Assembly (NCBI GenBank): GCA_013146195.2
Contig: CM028377.1
Location: 109,196,540 to 109,260,539 of the forward strand
DNA from: Codonopsis lanceolata
Taxonomy: Eukaryota; Streptophyta; Magnoliopsida; Asterales; Campanulaceae
Direction of reading: 5' to 3'
DNA: 64,000 nucleotides
In this document: positions 10,891 to 21,279 of the stretch, piece after piece
How positions within the stretch are numbered: position 1 is the first letter of the stretch
Layout of the letters: every line of letters begins with the position of its first letter
Notes under the pieces: model-generated
Seen by the model: only the letters and a program-made list of their open reading frames with translations
Databases searched by the model: none
What the model was told of the DNA's origin: nothing
Position numbers and translations under genes: made by a program

Positions 10891-12963
10891 GACGATCTTA
10901 CATATATATGAACAAGTCTCTTTTGAGACCGTTTAATGGGTCTTAATTCCTAAACCAAAACCCCACATTCTAATAACTCAATCTAGTAATACATATTGAG
11001 TCGGGTCAAAAAGACATGTTTAACATAAAATACTGATAAAATCGTCTTTTGTAAGTTCTTCCAAATTTCCTTAGTTAAGTTGTTGGTTTTAAATAGTGTT
11101 GGGCCTTGCCTACTAATACCATCACTATCTTTCCATATTTTGCTCATAAGCCCTCCACTTTACTCATGTGTGGGCATGTCCTTGGATACACAGTACAAAT
11201 TTGTTCCCTCTCTCTTCCAACAACTACTAGTACTAGTTTTTGAATGGACAACGCCACAACGGTATATATATTGTCTCATTCATGCTTTTTAATTAATACT
11301 TGTCTTCTTCAATAATTTGAGCCTCGTTTCTTAGCTCAGTCCCCGTTCGGAATGTTAAACAAACTGAGCCGGCTCAAGCTTTGCTCAGTCTCGGCCCGTA
11401 TAAGCTCAAGATTGGCTTAAGCCAAAGGTGGATCCATGCGTCTCACATCAGATACACAAAAAAAACAAAAACAAAAAAAACAAAAAAGAAATAAAATGAT
11501 ATCACTCTAACTTGAAATAAAACAAAATTAGGCAAATAAATATACGATTATGATATTCTCACGAAATTAAACGTAATTCCAATATTAACTTTATCATTAA
11601 ACAAACAAACCAGTGAGAAAATCGTGCTAAAAATTGCACAATTTTCTTCACATTAATCATAATTTTCTAACACAATTATGATTAGTGTTGTAATAAATTA
11701 TTGTTAAATCTTTGTTATACATTTATTTATTAGTTTATTCAAAATAATGAGATATTATGTTATTCTAGAAAATATATTGTGAATTTAATTAATTAAAATC
11801 AATTCCTGTAAAAAAATGGTTGTCGACGTTTTTGAATGAACTAATTTTAATTGTAAAACTGATTGAATCAACATTTGTAATTAAAATTAGAGTCTGTATT
11901 TGAAAATTCAAATTACTGAAATCTTAGTAAAAAATTTCGTCTTCACATCAACAAACATCAACTAAGTTCTTCCGCATTGAAACAAAAATTACAAAGAGAA
12001 ATTACATAGAGAAATTGCGAGTCGGTTCCTTTTTCAAACTTTTAATCGCTTAACTACCTTTTTTTTTTTTCAATTATGAAAGTTCATTTTCGTAAAATTG
12101 CTCCTAAAATGACAATAGAAGATAAAAACGGCAGCATGTCACTCGGAAGAGCGAATAAGGTGTCTTCTTCTTTTATTGTGTTTGCATGTTTAATTTAAAA
12201 TGAATTTACTTTGTGTGTTACGTTGTTATTCATGTAAACTATTTGATAAAATGTCCGAAAATAAATTTGTTCATTATTGGACACCCTTTTAAATTCTGGA
12301 TGCAACAATTTTGAATCATATTGTATCATTTGTGAATCATAATGCATCGATTTAGATTTGAGATGCAGAAAAGATTAATCAATTTGAATCATTTGTTGAT
12401 TGTGTACAAGAAAGATGAGACATGAAGGTCTGGTTTATTATAATTTTTTGCAGCGCGCTTCATCAATATTTGTAGCAACAACACGATGCATAAATTGGGT
12501 TAAGTAATTTAAATTGATGCATCGCGGTACAAAAATTTGAGCGCGATGCAAAATTGTCTTGCATAATTTAAAATTGATGAATCGTGGTGCAAAAATTGAT
12601 GCAACGCGATATAAATTAAATTTGGTAATTTAAATTGATGAATCGCGGTACAAAAAATTGATGTTACCCGATACATTGAGTAAGCGATCCGTAGAGCACC
12701 TTTTGTTCAATATGGGTATCGAGTCTTTTCGTCTCAAAAATAACTCTTTCTAATTAAAAAAAAATGAATAATTGTGGGCCGGTACCCTTTTATGAAATTA
12801 TAACCGCTCAGCTACCTTTGTTTTAAAACCACAAAAGTCCACTTTTATTAATGTTTTCATTAAATACCCACCGAGCACCGTCCACTCTCTCACCATTCCA
12901 CTTTCTCTCTCACTAGTCAACTTTATCACTCTCTCAACATTATCGACTTACTGTTTATGAGAT

Positions 12964-13173
12964 GAAACAAATGCAAGCGCATTTCAACATCCTGAAAGAT
13001 CATTCTCCAAACTTATGGCGCCATTGCTGGAGTCATCTTTCACCACAACGTCATTTTTTGGATTCATGTACTCAATCACATCATTTACACAAATGCAAGA
13101 CGATGTTTGTAAAGAATTCGAGCATGAAATTGTGCAACATTTGGATATTGCTCGAGTTGATAACGAGTTGTAG
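12964..13173 (+). other. Short open frame inside M2, possible captured fragment
   Basis: A 69-codon open frame ends at TAG 13171-13173 (first in-frame ATG at 13016). Its composition is protein-like (FQHPERSFSKLMAPLL, then QMQDDVCKEFEHEIVQ), unlike the low-complexity ORFs nearby. An in-frame TGA sits just before 12961, so no start is evident upstream. It could be a gene fragment captured by the Mutator-like element or a chance frame. I do not recognise the protein. Confidence 0.25.
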
Positions 13174-13239
13174 TGAAAAACTACTTCAAATTCACTTTAT
13201 CTTTCTTACTTTAAAGATGGATTCCAACCTATGCGGGCG

Positions 13240-13810
13240 TCGTTGGCTATGATGTGGGCATTTGCCTATGACGTGGGCATTTGCCTATGACGTGGGCGTC
13301 ATTGTCTCCGATTCGGGCGTCATTGCCTCCAATTTGGGTGTCGTTGCCTCCAATTTGGGTGTCATTGTCATGACCAATACACTTGCTTCATATGCAACAC
13401 AATAGAACAAAAGAAATAAATGAAAACGTGACTCATAAACTCACAAAACAACATGGTTTATATTCACTTGAGCTGTCATGATAATGATTGTACTCTTCAT
13501 ATACAATGCCACCAAACTTGCATGTTGTGCGTTTTTGCCTCCAATTTGGGCGTCGTTGCCATGGCCAATACACCCACTTCATATGCAACACAGGAAGAAC
13601 AAAAGAAATAAATGAAAACGTGACTAATACGCTAAAAGACAAAATGGTTTGTATTCACTAGAGTTGCCATGATAATGATTGTACTCTTCATATGCAATGC
13701 CACCAAACTTGCATGGCGTGCGTCGTTGCCTCCAATTTGGGCGTCGTTGTCTCCAATTTGGGCATCGTTGCCATGACCAACACACCCACTTCATATGCAA
13801 CACATGCATA
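13240..13810. repeat. Nested minisatellite cassette inside M2
   Basis: A ~21-bp unit (GTCGTTGCCTCCAATTTGGGC and variants) is repeated in clusters near 13300-13370, 13530-13560 and 13720-13770. The clusters sit in a larger ~190-210-bp repeat: the TTCATATGCAACACA block recurs near 13388, 13579 and 13790, and GATAATGATTGTACTCTTC near 13480 and 13671. Confidence 0.75.
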
Positions 13811-14222
13811 ATAGAAAAAATAAATGAAATCCATGACCTAATTCATCCATGTAATTCTCGCTAAATTCCTGAAATGAAGATTTAGACCCATTTCGTGATT
13901 AATGATCGATGCCCAAAATTAATGATCGATGCCTAATTGTAGTATTGCGATGCCCAAATTTGCGCAAGGATTTTTGCATTACGATGTCCAAATTAAGTAG
14001 CTTTGTTTGTGCGCATTTTCTTCAATAAGGGCATTTTAGTCATTTCCCCCCGAAAGTGTACTGTAGCGCTTAAAAAAATTATTGTGGACTTTTGTGGTTA
14101 ACATTTCACCGTATGATACCCGCCCAAATTTCTCCCTAAAAAAATACTTAGGGTACTGTAGCGGTTGAAAAGTTAACAAAGTGGACCAGCCCAAATTTTG
14201 CCCAAAATACAATTTGAATTTA

Positions 14223-15021
14223 GGAATAATTGCGGGTCGGTCCACTTTTCAAAGTTTTAATTTGCTCCAGTACTGTGTTTTTTTTCAACCGGAAAAGGAC
14301 ACTTTTGGGGGCGAAATGACTGCGATACCCTTAATGAGCCTGAGACACACTATGAAAATGTACCGCGATTCAAAAATTTATACACCACGATTCAAAATAT
14401 TTATGCACCGCAATTGAAAAAAAAATAAAAAATGCAACGTGATTCAAAAATATATGCACCACGATTCAAAAATATATGTAATAATTTTTGCACTGCGGTT
14501 CAATAGTTTAATTGCGTAGTCTAATTGTACCGCGATTCATCAATATTTGTACTTCGATTCATTAATTTTATTGTATTATTTTTTGCACCGCAGTTCAATA
14601 GTTTAATTGTCTAGTCTATTTGCACCGCGATTTATCAATTTAATCTGATATTTTTGTACCGCTATTCTAAATAGTTTAACAACCTAGTCTAATTGCACTG
14701 CGGTTCAAAATCGCAATGAAACAGACCATGTCCTCAGTTTTCTTTTTTCTTCTCCTCTGTCGTAAGCCTTCTTATTCCTCCTCATTCGCCTTTATCCCTA
14801 CTGTAAAAATCCGCCAACCCAATACATTTTCGTTGGTCGATCCCCGTTCGTTGCGCAACAATTGTGATTTTTGAATCTAAAGTGTGTTGTCGGAGCTATT
14901 GAAGGAGACGATAACATTTTCAAAACAATATTTCGAAAAATGGTCTTTTGCAATTAAATAAAAGAACGATGGACTTTTGAGGTTAAAAACTTTAAAAAAT
15001 GGACCGACCAAAATTTTACCC
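14223..15021. mobile_element. Non-autonomous Mutator-like element M3
   Basis: The left end GGAATAATTGCGGGTCGGTCC and the reverse complement of the right end (GGGTAAAATTTTGGTCGGTCC) match, and both continue ACTTTTCAAAGTTTTAA-like. They are flanked by TTGAATTTA (14214-14222) and TTGGATTTA (15022-15030), a 9-bp TSD with one mismatch, as expected for Mutator-like elements. The interior (14340-14720) is made largely of degenerate GCACCGCGATTCAAAAAT repeats. Length 799 bp; no transposase. Confidence 0.7.
14340..14720. repeat. GCACCGCGATTC degenerate short repeats
   Basis: At least ten imperfect copies of (T)GCACCGCGATTCAAAAAT or GCACCGCGGTTCAATAGTTTAA at irregular 25-60-bp spacing inside M3. Related motifs (GATGCATCGCGGTACAAAAA) occur in M1 at 12480-12690 and in M4 at 16560-16620. 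Confidence 0.7.
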
Positions 15022-15115
15022 TTGGATTTAACATTGTCACACTCCAAACCCACCATAGAAAAATGAGCCAAGTGTGATACTTTGGTGGCCCCAAAAACTA
15101 TTTGTGACCTACTAG

Positions 15116-16207
15116 TAGAGCTGTCAAATAGGGCAAAAGCCCATGGACATGCCCGCCCCGCCACCTCTTAGGGGCAGGTTGGGCTGGTGCATTCAATACC
15201 CGTTAGGATGCAGGCTTTTCAGGCTTTGCCCGTGTGGGCCGCGGGCTTTCACGGGGCAAGGCGGGCGGCATGCAGCCCGCATATTTTAGACTTGTAAGTT
15301 AGTAAGTTATAACTTATAGTTATATCATCAATTCATCATTCATGAATAATCAAAGCAGCCCAGGCCCATTTCAATTTTTATCTGTTGAGTTGAGGGCCTT
15401 GACGTACTAAGGGTTAGGACTTAGGGTGAAGACTGAAGACTCTTCATTTCTCTCACTCATCTTTGTCGTCTCACGGTCTCAGTCCTCAGTGAAGACTCTT
15501 CATTCTTCAAGTCTTTAGTGAAGACTCTTCATTCTTGAAGTCTTCAGTTCACCGTTCAGCTCAGCCAATCAGCCGACAGCCGTTCACACTGCCGTTTACG
15601 TCTCCGACTCTCCGCCCTTTACGTCTTCGGTGTCTTTGTCTTCGTCGAATCGCCGTCCCTACTTCCAGATCCCGGCGGCTCCGTCAGTCATCATCGCTGG
15701 CCTCTACGTCTCCCGTCGTCTTTCATTTTTTAGGCTGATTGGTATCTTTGTTCTTGGATGGGTTTGAGCATTCTGCTTTCTGTTATTTTTCAGTCATATT
15801 AGTCAGATGTGGTGTTGAATATAGGGTGCGTGTGGGTGTGAAATATAAGCTGCTATTTCACATTTCTATGAAATTTAATTTTTATTGCTGTGCTAATAAT
15901 AAAAATCAGTGAATATGAGAATTTCCATAGTTACTTCACAGTACTATGTAGTTGGCCCCTATACTCTGTCATGACATTTAGTTGTTTAAACACGATTAAA
16001 CAAGAATAATCGATAATAAATAAATAAAAATTTAAATAAACCCATTTTTGCGGGCTTGCCTGTTTTGCCCGTCGCCCTACGCGGGGTGGTTTGGGCTAGG
16101 AATTTTCAGGACCGTTATGTTCGCGGACTTTCCCCCCGCCCTGTTTCACAGCGGGCTTTTCAGGCCCGCGGGCAAACCCGCCCCGCAGGCCCGTTTTGAC
16201 AGCTCTA
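15116..16207. mobile_element. Non-autonomous hAT element
   Basis: The terminal inverted repeat TAGAGCTGTCAAA...TTTTGACAGCTCTA is flanked by the 8-bp direct repeat CCTACTAG (15108-15115) and CCTATTAG (16208-16215), with 7 of 8 bases matching. Both features are hAT hallmarks. GC-rich subterminal regions carry many GCCCGC / GCGGGC runs in both orientations. The 1092-bp element has no transposase ORF. Its middle (15360-15770) looks like a promoter plus CT-rich leader and has a direct repeat GTGAAGACTCTTCATTCTT near 15490 and 15520. It may retain the 5' region of an autonomous relative. Confidence 0.85.
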
Positions 16208-17086
16208 CCTATTAGCTTTGAAAAGTCTCTAACTAAAGTGTGACCGAAAGACCAATAAGAGAATTGCAATCCCAAATCCCAAATCTTAATTCCAAAAATT
16301 GCGGACCGGTACATTTGGATGGATTTTTAATCTTTTTATTCCATGATAATATTATCAAGGTTGATAATAAGGTCGGTCCTTTACAGTGATAATGTTACCA
16401 TTAAAGTCTTGATTTTTATAACCGGTAAAAGACTTTTTTGGTGTAAAAGGACGCGTATATCCCTAATGAACAAAAATGTGCACAAAGCTTATATTCATGT
16501 ATATCAATGTACAAAATCGCACATCGCAATACATGATTTTTAATTGTGTACCATTGTGATGCATCACAATTCCAACTTGAAGCATCAACATTCCAAATCG
16601 ATGCATCGCGATTGAAATTAGAAGTGCGAGGAGCCATTGTCATCTTTCATTTGGGTGGCTTACAAAAAAAATAGAAAATGAATTGAGAGAGGAGGAGGGG
16701 GTGACGTGAATAGAAAAGGAAAATATAGAGAGAAAAAATCACAAAACATGATTGATGCTAGATGAAATGCTATATGCAGCTAGGATTCGAAAATAAACAA
16801 CATTCTCAGATTTAGTCACCGATGATGTATCTGATAATGCATCATCTAATGAATCATTGAGTTCAAATAGCAGTGGAATAAGTAAATAAATAATGAATGA
16901 AACAAACACAACAACACATGAGTTGTTTATATCTACAAGTAAAAACACTTGTAGACGGTATCTCAGGGCAAAACTTCCACTAGATTAAAAGATTACAATT
17001 GCTTACAATATGAAAACTAACCTTTAGAGAGTAGAAATCATTACAAAAACTCCTATAAGAGAATATGTATCTATTCTAATCTAAAC

Positions 17087-17653
17087 TGTAATATCCCCAT
17101 CCCACATTAGGAAGGTGTGGGACTTGCATGTGGTTTATAAGGTGGCCATACACTACTAATAAGCACCAACATCATCCATGGACTTTGGACCAGCTTGTGG
17201 TGGCCTGATGACCCAAGGTGCGACGTGCTTAGTGGGCCAGTGTGTGGACTACATGTATCAGACTGGGATTTTGGGCTCGCGGCGTTACAAATGGTATCAG
17301 AGCGGGTCCCGATCGGAAATGTGGGAACAAAGTTCAGTGCGGGCCAAAGTGCTACACCGCAAAAAGTGGGAGCCACCTCTTGAATCTCGCATCACTCGGG
17401 GCACGGTTCTGCCTTGACGAGGATGTTAAGGATTTAAGTAAGGGATATTGTAATATCCCCATCCCACATTGGGTAGGTGTGGGACTTTCGTGTGGTTTAT
17501 AAGGTGGCCATATATTACTACTAAGCACCAACATCATCCATGAACTTTTGGATCGGCTTGTGGTGGGCTTGATGACCCAAGGTGATGCGTGCTCAGTGGG
17601 CTAGTGTGTGGGCTACACATAGCAAACCGGACTTTTGGGCTCAGGGCGTTACA
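17087..17653 (+). mobile_element. Intact TRIM (miniature LTR retrotransposon)
   Basis: Two direct LTRs (17087-17289, 203 bp; 17449-17653, 205 bp), each starting TGTAATATCCCCATCCCACA and ending GGCGTTACA, bracket a 159-bp internal region. A perfect initiator-Met PBS follows the left LTR and a short purine stretch (AAGTAAGGGATA) precedes the right one. The element is flanked by a perfect 5-bp TSD, TAAAC (17082-17086 and 17654-17658). At 567 bp with no coding capacity it matches the TRIM class, which depends on proteins of other retrotransposons. The 5S-like promoter of Cassandra TRIMs is not recognisable. Confidence 0.95.
17292..17303 (+). other. Primer binding site of the TRIM
   Basis: TGGTATCAGAGC starts two bases after the left LTR and is complementary to the 3' end of plant initiator methionine tRNA. 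Confidence 0.95.
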
Positions 17654-18590
17654 TAAACCATTTTGGAAATACAAAGATTTGAAAAGAGAACAAAGAGTGT
17701 AAATGAAATCAATGAACAATAGGTCTGATGAGGCATACAATGAGCTTATTGACTTCCTGGCAGCACTTTGTACATAATTCTCTCCCAAAATCTCTTAGCT
17801 TTGGTTAGTTGATGTCTAAGCTGATCACTTCTTTTATAGAGCTTCTAGGAAACTTGTCTTTCAAGTAAACACTTCAAAAAGGCAATGTTAGGATTATGAA
17901 AGAGTTATTATGAAAATAAACCTCTAATTCCTACAAATTAGGGATTGCCATGTTTGAGTCCTTATAGAAGGAAATGTCCAAGCTTCCTAGTAATTACCTA
18001 GAAAGGAAATAACATCTGTCCTAAATACAAGGACACGAGAATGGGAGGGAAAAATATCCCACAGTTTATTTTACCCTAATACCAGTTGTATATTAATAAA
18101 ATAAGAATTAAAAAAAAAGAGTGGAAATATTATGATTGAGAAAATATAAAAACTCATTTCGGTTAGCAAATGGTTTGTAAGAAATGTTAACAATACTAAG
18201 AATTCCCAAAATAATTAATGCATAACATTTAAGAGTAAAGAAAATATGACTATCATCTGATGCAAGCTTGACCCCAAAATCATTCAGCATCTTCTTGCCA
18301 GGAGGAAAAGAAGAGCGCATGGCATCAAGCCAACCATTCAAATGGACATCTTTAATTTTTCCGAGCTTCTTCCTTGAAACTGTTAGAACACCATAGGGAG
18401 ATGATGCTCCTGATTGTAGGCAATGGGTAGTTTCATATGCGCCTCCAATTGTTCATCCTCAACAAAAAAACATAAGGTGAAGGTAGGTGATGGGCAGTTT
18501 AGGAGAAGATAAGAAAAATGACCTTATACGATCTAAAAAAGTAGTGGAGTGTTATAAATTTTTAAGAAGGGATCGGCCCACAATTTTATC

Positions 18591-19301
18591 TTATTATCAA
18601 ACCACTAAAGTGTCCTTTCAATGCACCGCGATAAAAAATTAAGTAACACCACTTTTTTCGAGAATTTTTACTCGTCTGTAAATACTCCAATTTCCTACCC
18701 CAATTTTATAATGTCTAATAATTATCATATTATCGCACAATAGGCTAAAAATTACTTTCTATGCATTTCAGATACGAAAAGTAGTAAAGAAACTCAAAAG
18801 GGGTTTAAAGGACAAAAGATACAAGGAGGGGCTTATTTGCAAAAAAAGGCAAAAGAATTGATAAATGGGCGTGGCATCCAAAGATTCCAAAGTTGCGCCT
18901 ATTTTTGGTCTTCAACAAATTTTGGACGTTGCACCCATTCCTTCTTACGCCACGTCCATTCTTTCCGACGCCGCACCCATTTTCTCTTTGCTCTGCTCAA
19001 AATGCTTTCTACAGTAGTAGCTGCTCAAAGGTTGCCCCTAAAAACCTACGAAGACCCCTACATTTTTAGGGTGTACTTTTATCGAAAGGTGGGGTTTTAC
19101 GCCCTTTTATAAAAACTTTTCCGTCATATTTTTTTCAACATAGCTCACATTTACGAAAGAAAAAACTTTCCTTTTCTCTCCATTTCTATTCTTCTTACTT
19201 AACTGCTAGTCACCAAATCATAATGTATAGTATGTGCTTGTAAGCTTGATACAATGCCAAGGAAGCTAATGCCTACTTGGTTATTTTTAGTGTGTTTAAT
19301 T
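18591..19301. other. Unassigned spacer
   Basis: I see no gene here. A GC-richer patch (18860-19060) has repeated GCACCCATT and GCC-ACGTCCATTC phrases, and 19060-19110 has a loosely palindromic CTACATTTTTAGGGTG / GGTGGGGTTTTACGCCC stretch, possibly the edge of a decayed DNA element. From about 19240 the sequence starts to read as Copia RNase H. Confidence 0.4.
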
Positions 19302-19741
19302 GAGTTGGAAACATTGATGATAGAAAATATACAGCTGATACTTGTTTTTATTTGGAAATTTTATTGGTTTCTTGGTTCAATTGTAAAAACCATTGTGTCT
19401 CACTAGCAACTATTGAATATAAATATGTAGCGGTGGGTAGTTATTGTACACAACTTTTGTGGATAAATGAGATGATTGAGGATTTTGGGTTATGTAGCGA
19501 TGTGTTGACTGCGTACTGTGACAATTCTAGTGCAAAAAATATTTTGAAAAATCCGGTTCAGCATTCTCGAACGAAGCATGCTAATATTGGACATCATTTT
19601 ATTCGAGACTTGGTTGAGGAATGCATTATCTGCATAGAGTTTGCTAGGACTAAAAATCAGTTGGATGATATTCTCACCAAAACATATTATTTTGAGAGGT
19701 CTTCTATCTCGAGAAAATCTCTGCTTTTGTGTGCCATTTGA
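19302..19741 (+). pseudogene. Copia (SIRE-like) RNase H remnant
   Basis: An open frame covers the C-terminal RNase H domain of a Copia polyprotein. Recognisable blocks are GNIDDRKYTADTCF, LLVSWFNCKNHCVSLATIE, QLLWINEMIEDFG, YCDNSSAKNILKNPVQHSRT and KHANIGHHFIRDLVEE, then TKNQLDDILTKT before the stop at 19739-19741. The catalytic-region YCDN is present, but the following consensus is degraded (LADIFTK becomes LDDILTK). Integrase and RT are absent upstream. Orientation and position fit the env-like ORF at 42.1 kb and the PPT/LTR at 53.2 kb, so I infer it is the pol end of the same element. Confidence 0.75.
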
Positions 19742-19869
19742 TTTTACACTTGTATATTATAAAAAAATCGAAAAAATAAACAGACATCCAGTATTTTAGG
19801 TTTGCACGATTGAAACAATTGTATACTTGTTATATTTATATGATCATTGGTGGATTTTTCTTTGTATAT

Positions 19870-20050
19870 TCAGATTTGAGTCATCTTTCATTGGTGACTA
19901 ATTCTCCCAATTTGGCTTGTTGTAAGGTTGCTCGTGGGTCGACCTGACCCAAATTCTTTGAATATTCATATTTGAGTCATATGTCATTGGTGACTAATTT
20001 TCCCAGTTGGGTATGTTGTAAGGTTGCTTGTGAGACGACCCGACCCAGAT
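19870..20050 (+). repeat. Tandem ~97-bp duplication after RNase H
   Basis: Two copies of a segment containing TTGGTGACTAATT, CCCA, TTGTAAGGTTGCT and GACCYGACCCARATTC lie back to back, about 82% alike by eye. The second copy is cut by the start of the Gypsy LTR at 20029. Confidence 0.6.
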
Positions 20051-20341
20051 TCCAATACGGAATCTCGAGGTCGTGCCGCTAAACCAACTAAACAATGGGC
20101 CGACACCAATTAAGCATAATGGTACCCATAAAACAAACGAACTAAAAGAGCTCCAACAAGAAAGTAAAGTCATAGCGGCGATACAAAACAACAACAAACA
20201 ACAAACTGCAGAAGCGAATAATGAGATGGAATCCAAGCTATTAAGCTCTAAACTAAAACATGACCAAAGAGATGGCTAATGTCTCGACACAAAAATTTGA
20301 ACCACTTGCCGCAACAATACGCACGCACAACAAACCACCTG

Positions 20342-21266
20342 TGAAAGAACAAAAGTAGCTAGGATTCTCCAAGAATTGCCAATGCAGTTTCCAATGTAGC
20401 TTGTGAAAAAGCTACAATGGAAGTCACAATGGTCAAAATAAAACTGAACAGCGGAAGTCTTAATACTAAAGCACGAAAATAAACACAAAAGTTTACCAAA
20501 CAATCTACAAGCCTATACTTGTAGATCTAGCCTCATGGCCAAAAAGATTTCACTAAAAATATTAATTGTTTTACAAAAAGAATGTGAAATCACCAAAACA
20601 AATACTCTCACAAGACAACAAGTCTTAGAGAGCAAATCCCATAGAAAAAGAGGTATAGCAAACGTGGGAAGAAACAAATAGCATCCTAAAATCAGCTAGG
20701 AAGTCAAAAACAATTCCAGCACTTCAATATCGCTTCCAATGTTATAACATCCGAAGTCACATTCAACTTCTGCACAGAATATGGAATTGGAACAGCTTCA
20801 GGATCTGATTTTTCTGCTCTCAACTTTCTGAATTTTCTCCCTGAATGCATATTCAGCCTCTGCCCCAAGTCCTTAATTTATATGTGAAGAAGTCCTACAA
20901 AAAAGGAAGCAAACTCCAACAAGGAAAAGGATTAGAGTTAGGAAGTAAATACACTTACCATAAATCCTATATTTTATTACCATATGAATTAGGATTCTAA
21001 GGCACGGATTCATGAAGGAATTTCACCAAGATTTTGTTTTCAAAAACAACATTAAGATTTAGGTCCAAGAAATCAACAAATCTTTAGGAATATTTTGTTT
21101 CCAAAAATGACTCCTAAACTTTAGAACCAAGAAACCAAAAAGTCTTTAGAAAAATTTTGTTTCCAAAATAGCCTCAAAAGATTTTGTTTCCAAAAATCCA
21201 CAAAAACTTTATGACCAAGAAAGGTGAAACAAAACCAAAATAGACCATGCCTATTTTACCCTTACA
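20342..21266 (-). repeat. 3' LTR of the deleted Copia
   Basis: On the minus strand it starts TGTAAGGGTAAAATAGGC next to the PPT and ends TTCTTTCACA-like at the ACCTG duplication. It differs from the 5' LTR by scattered substitutions and 1-4-bp indels (for example CTCTGCCCCAAG versus CTCGCCAAG). Confidence 0.9.
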
Positions 21267-21279
21267 ATCTCCCCCTTTG
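21267..21279 (-). other. Polypurine tract of the deleted Copia
   Basis: The minus strand reads CAAAGGGGGAGAT directly before the LTR start TGTAAG. It has the same form as the PPT at 53227-53237 in the neighbouring SIRE-type element. Confidence 0.9.

Larger units (their letters stand above)
7865..12002 (+). repeat. Segmental tandem duplication, right copy
   Basis: Matches 4032-7864 in order and orientation. Offsets are 3832 bp at the left (ATCTCTTCTATTGGTTATAA at 4038 and 7870) and 4159 bp beyond the LTR (GGTCTTACAGATCTCC at 5871 and 10030). The difference is an extra segment, about 9590-9900, containing one minisatellite monomer in reverse orientation (9650-9745). The right edge repeats ACATAGAGAAATT and abuts the Mutator-like element at 12003. 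Regions 9900-10102 and 10891-12002 contain no gene that I can support. Confidence 0.85.
12766..14136. mobile_element. Non-autonomous Mutator-like element M2 (nested)
   Basis: Tips GAATAATTGTGGGCCGG (left) and CCCGCCCAAATTTCTCCC (right) are inverted relatives, and inner parts match as AACCACAAAAGTCCA (12825) versus TGGACTTTTGTGGTT (14088). Flanks AAAAAAAAT (12757-12765) and TAAAAAAAT (14137-14145) form a 9-bp duplication with one mismatch, although low complexity weakens it. 9-bp duplications are typical of Mutator-like elements. The interior has a short open stretch and a repeat cassette but no transposase. Confidence 0.55.
12003..14203. mobile_element. Non-autonomous Mutator-like element M1 (outer)
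   Basis: The left end AAATTGCGAGTCGGTTCC and the reverse complement of the right end (GGGCTGGTCCACTTTGTT...CAACCGCTACAG) share the family terminal consensus, TTGYGGGTCGGTCC followed by a TTTAA / CCGCT block. A second element (M2) sits inside it. The interior before M2 (12300-12700) holds many degenerate GCATCGCGGTACAAAA repeats. No transposase is visible and no convincing TSD is seen, partly because the left end coincides with the edge of the segmental duplication. Confidence 0.5.
16739..18084 (-). mobile_element. SIRE-type Copia LTR, copy C, split by a TRIM
   Basis: Reverse-strand relative of LTR copies A, B and D. On the minus strand the order is GGTAAAATAAACTG, AACATTGCC, ATAGGAGTTTTTGTAA, GCAATTGTAATCTTTTAATC and GATGCATTATCAGATACATC. 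The sequence is continuous once the TRIM at 17087-17653 and one TAAAC are removed. No gag, pol or PPT adjoins it, so it looks like a solo LTR in M4. Confidence 0.7.
16293..18590. mobile_element. Mutator-like element M4, interrupted by an LTR
   Basis: The left end AAAAATTGCGGACCGGTACA and the reverse complement of the right end (TAAAATTGTGGGCCGATCCC) belong to the same terminal family as M1-M3. The interior carries GATGCATCGCGATTG motifs (16560-16620). Most of the length is an inserted reverse-strand SIRE-type LTR (about 16739-18084), which itself contains a TRIM. A 9-bp TSD is not clear. Reading both ends as one element is an inference from matching tips. Confidence 0.45.

Noticed and set aside
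15535..15738. 67-aa Arg/Ser-rich ORF as a gene
   Set aside because: Lies in the non-coding core of the hAT element, in CT-rich leader-like sequence. Composition follows base bias.
17087..17653. Cassandra TRIM with 5S rRNA promoter
   Set aside because: Only a loose GTGCTTAGTGGGCC resemblance; the 5S internal control region is not recognisable.
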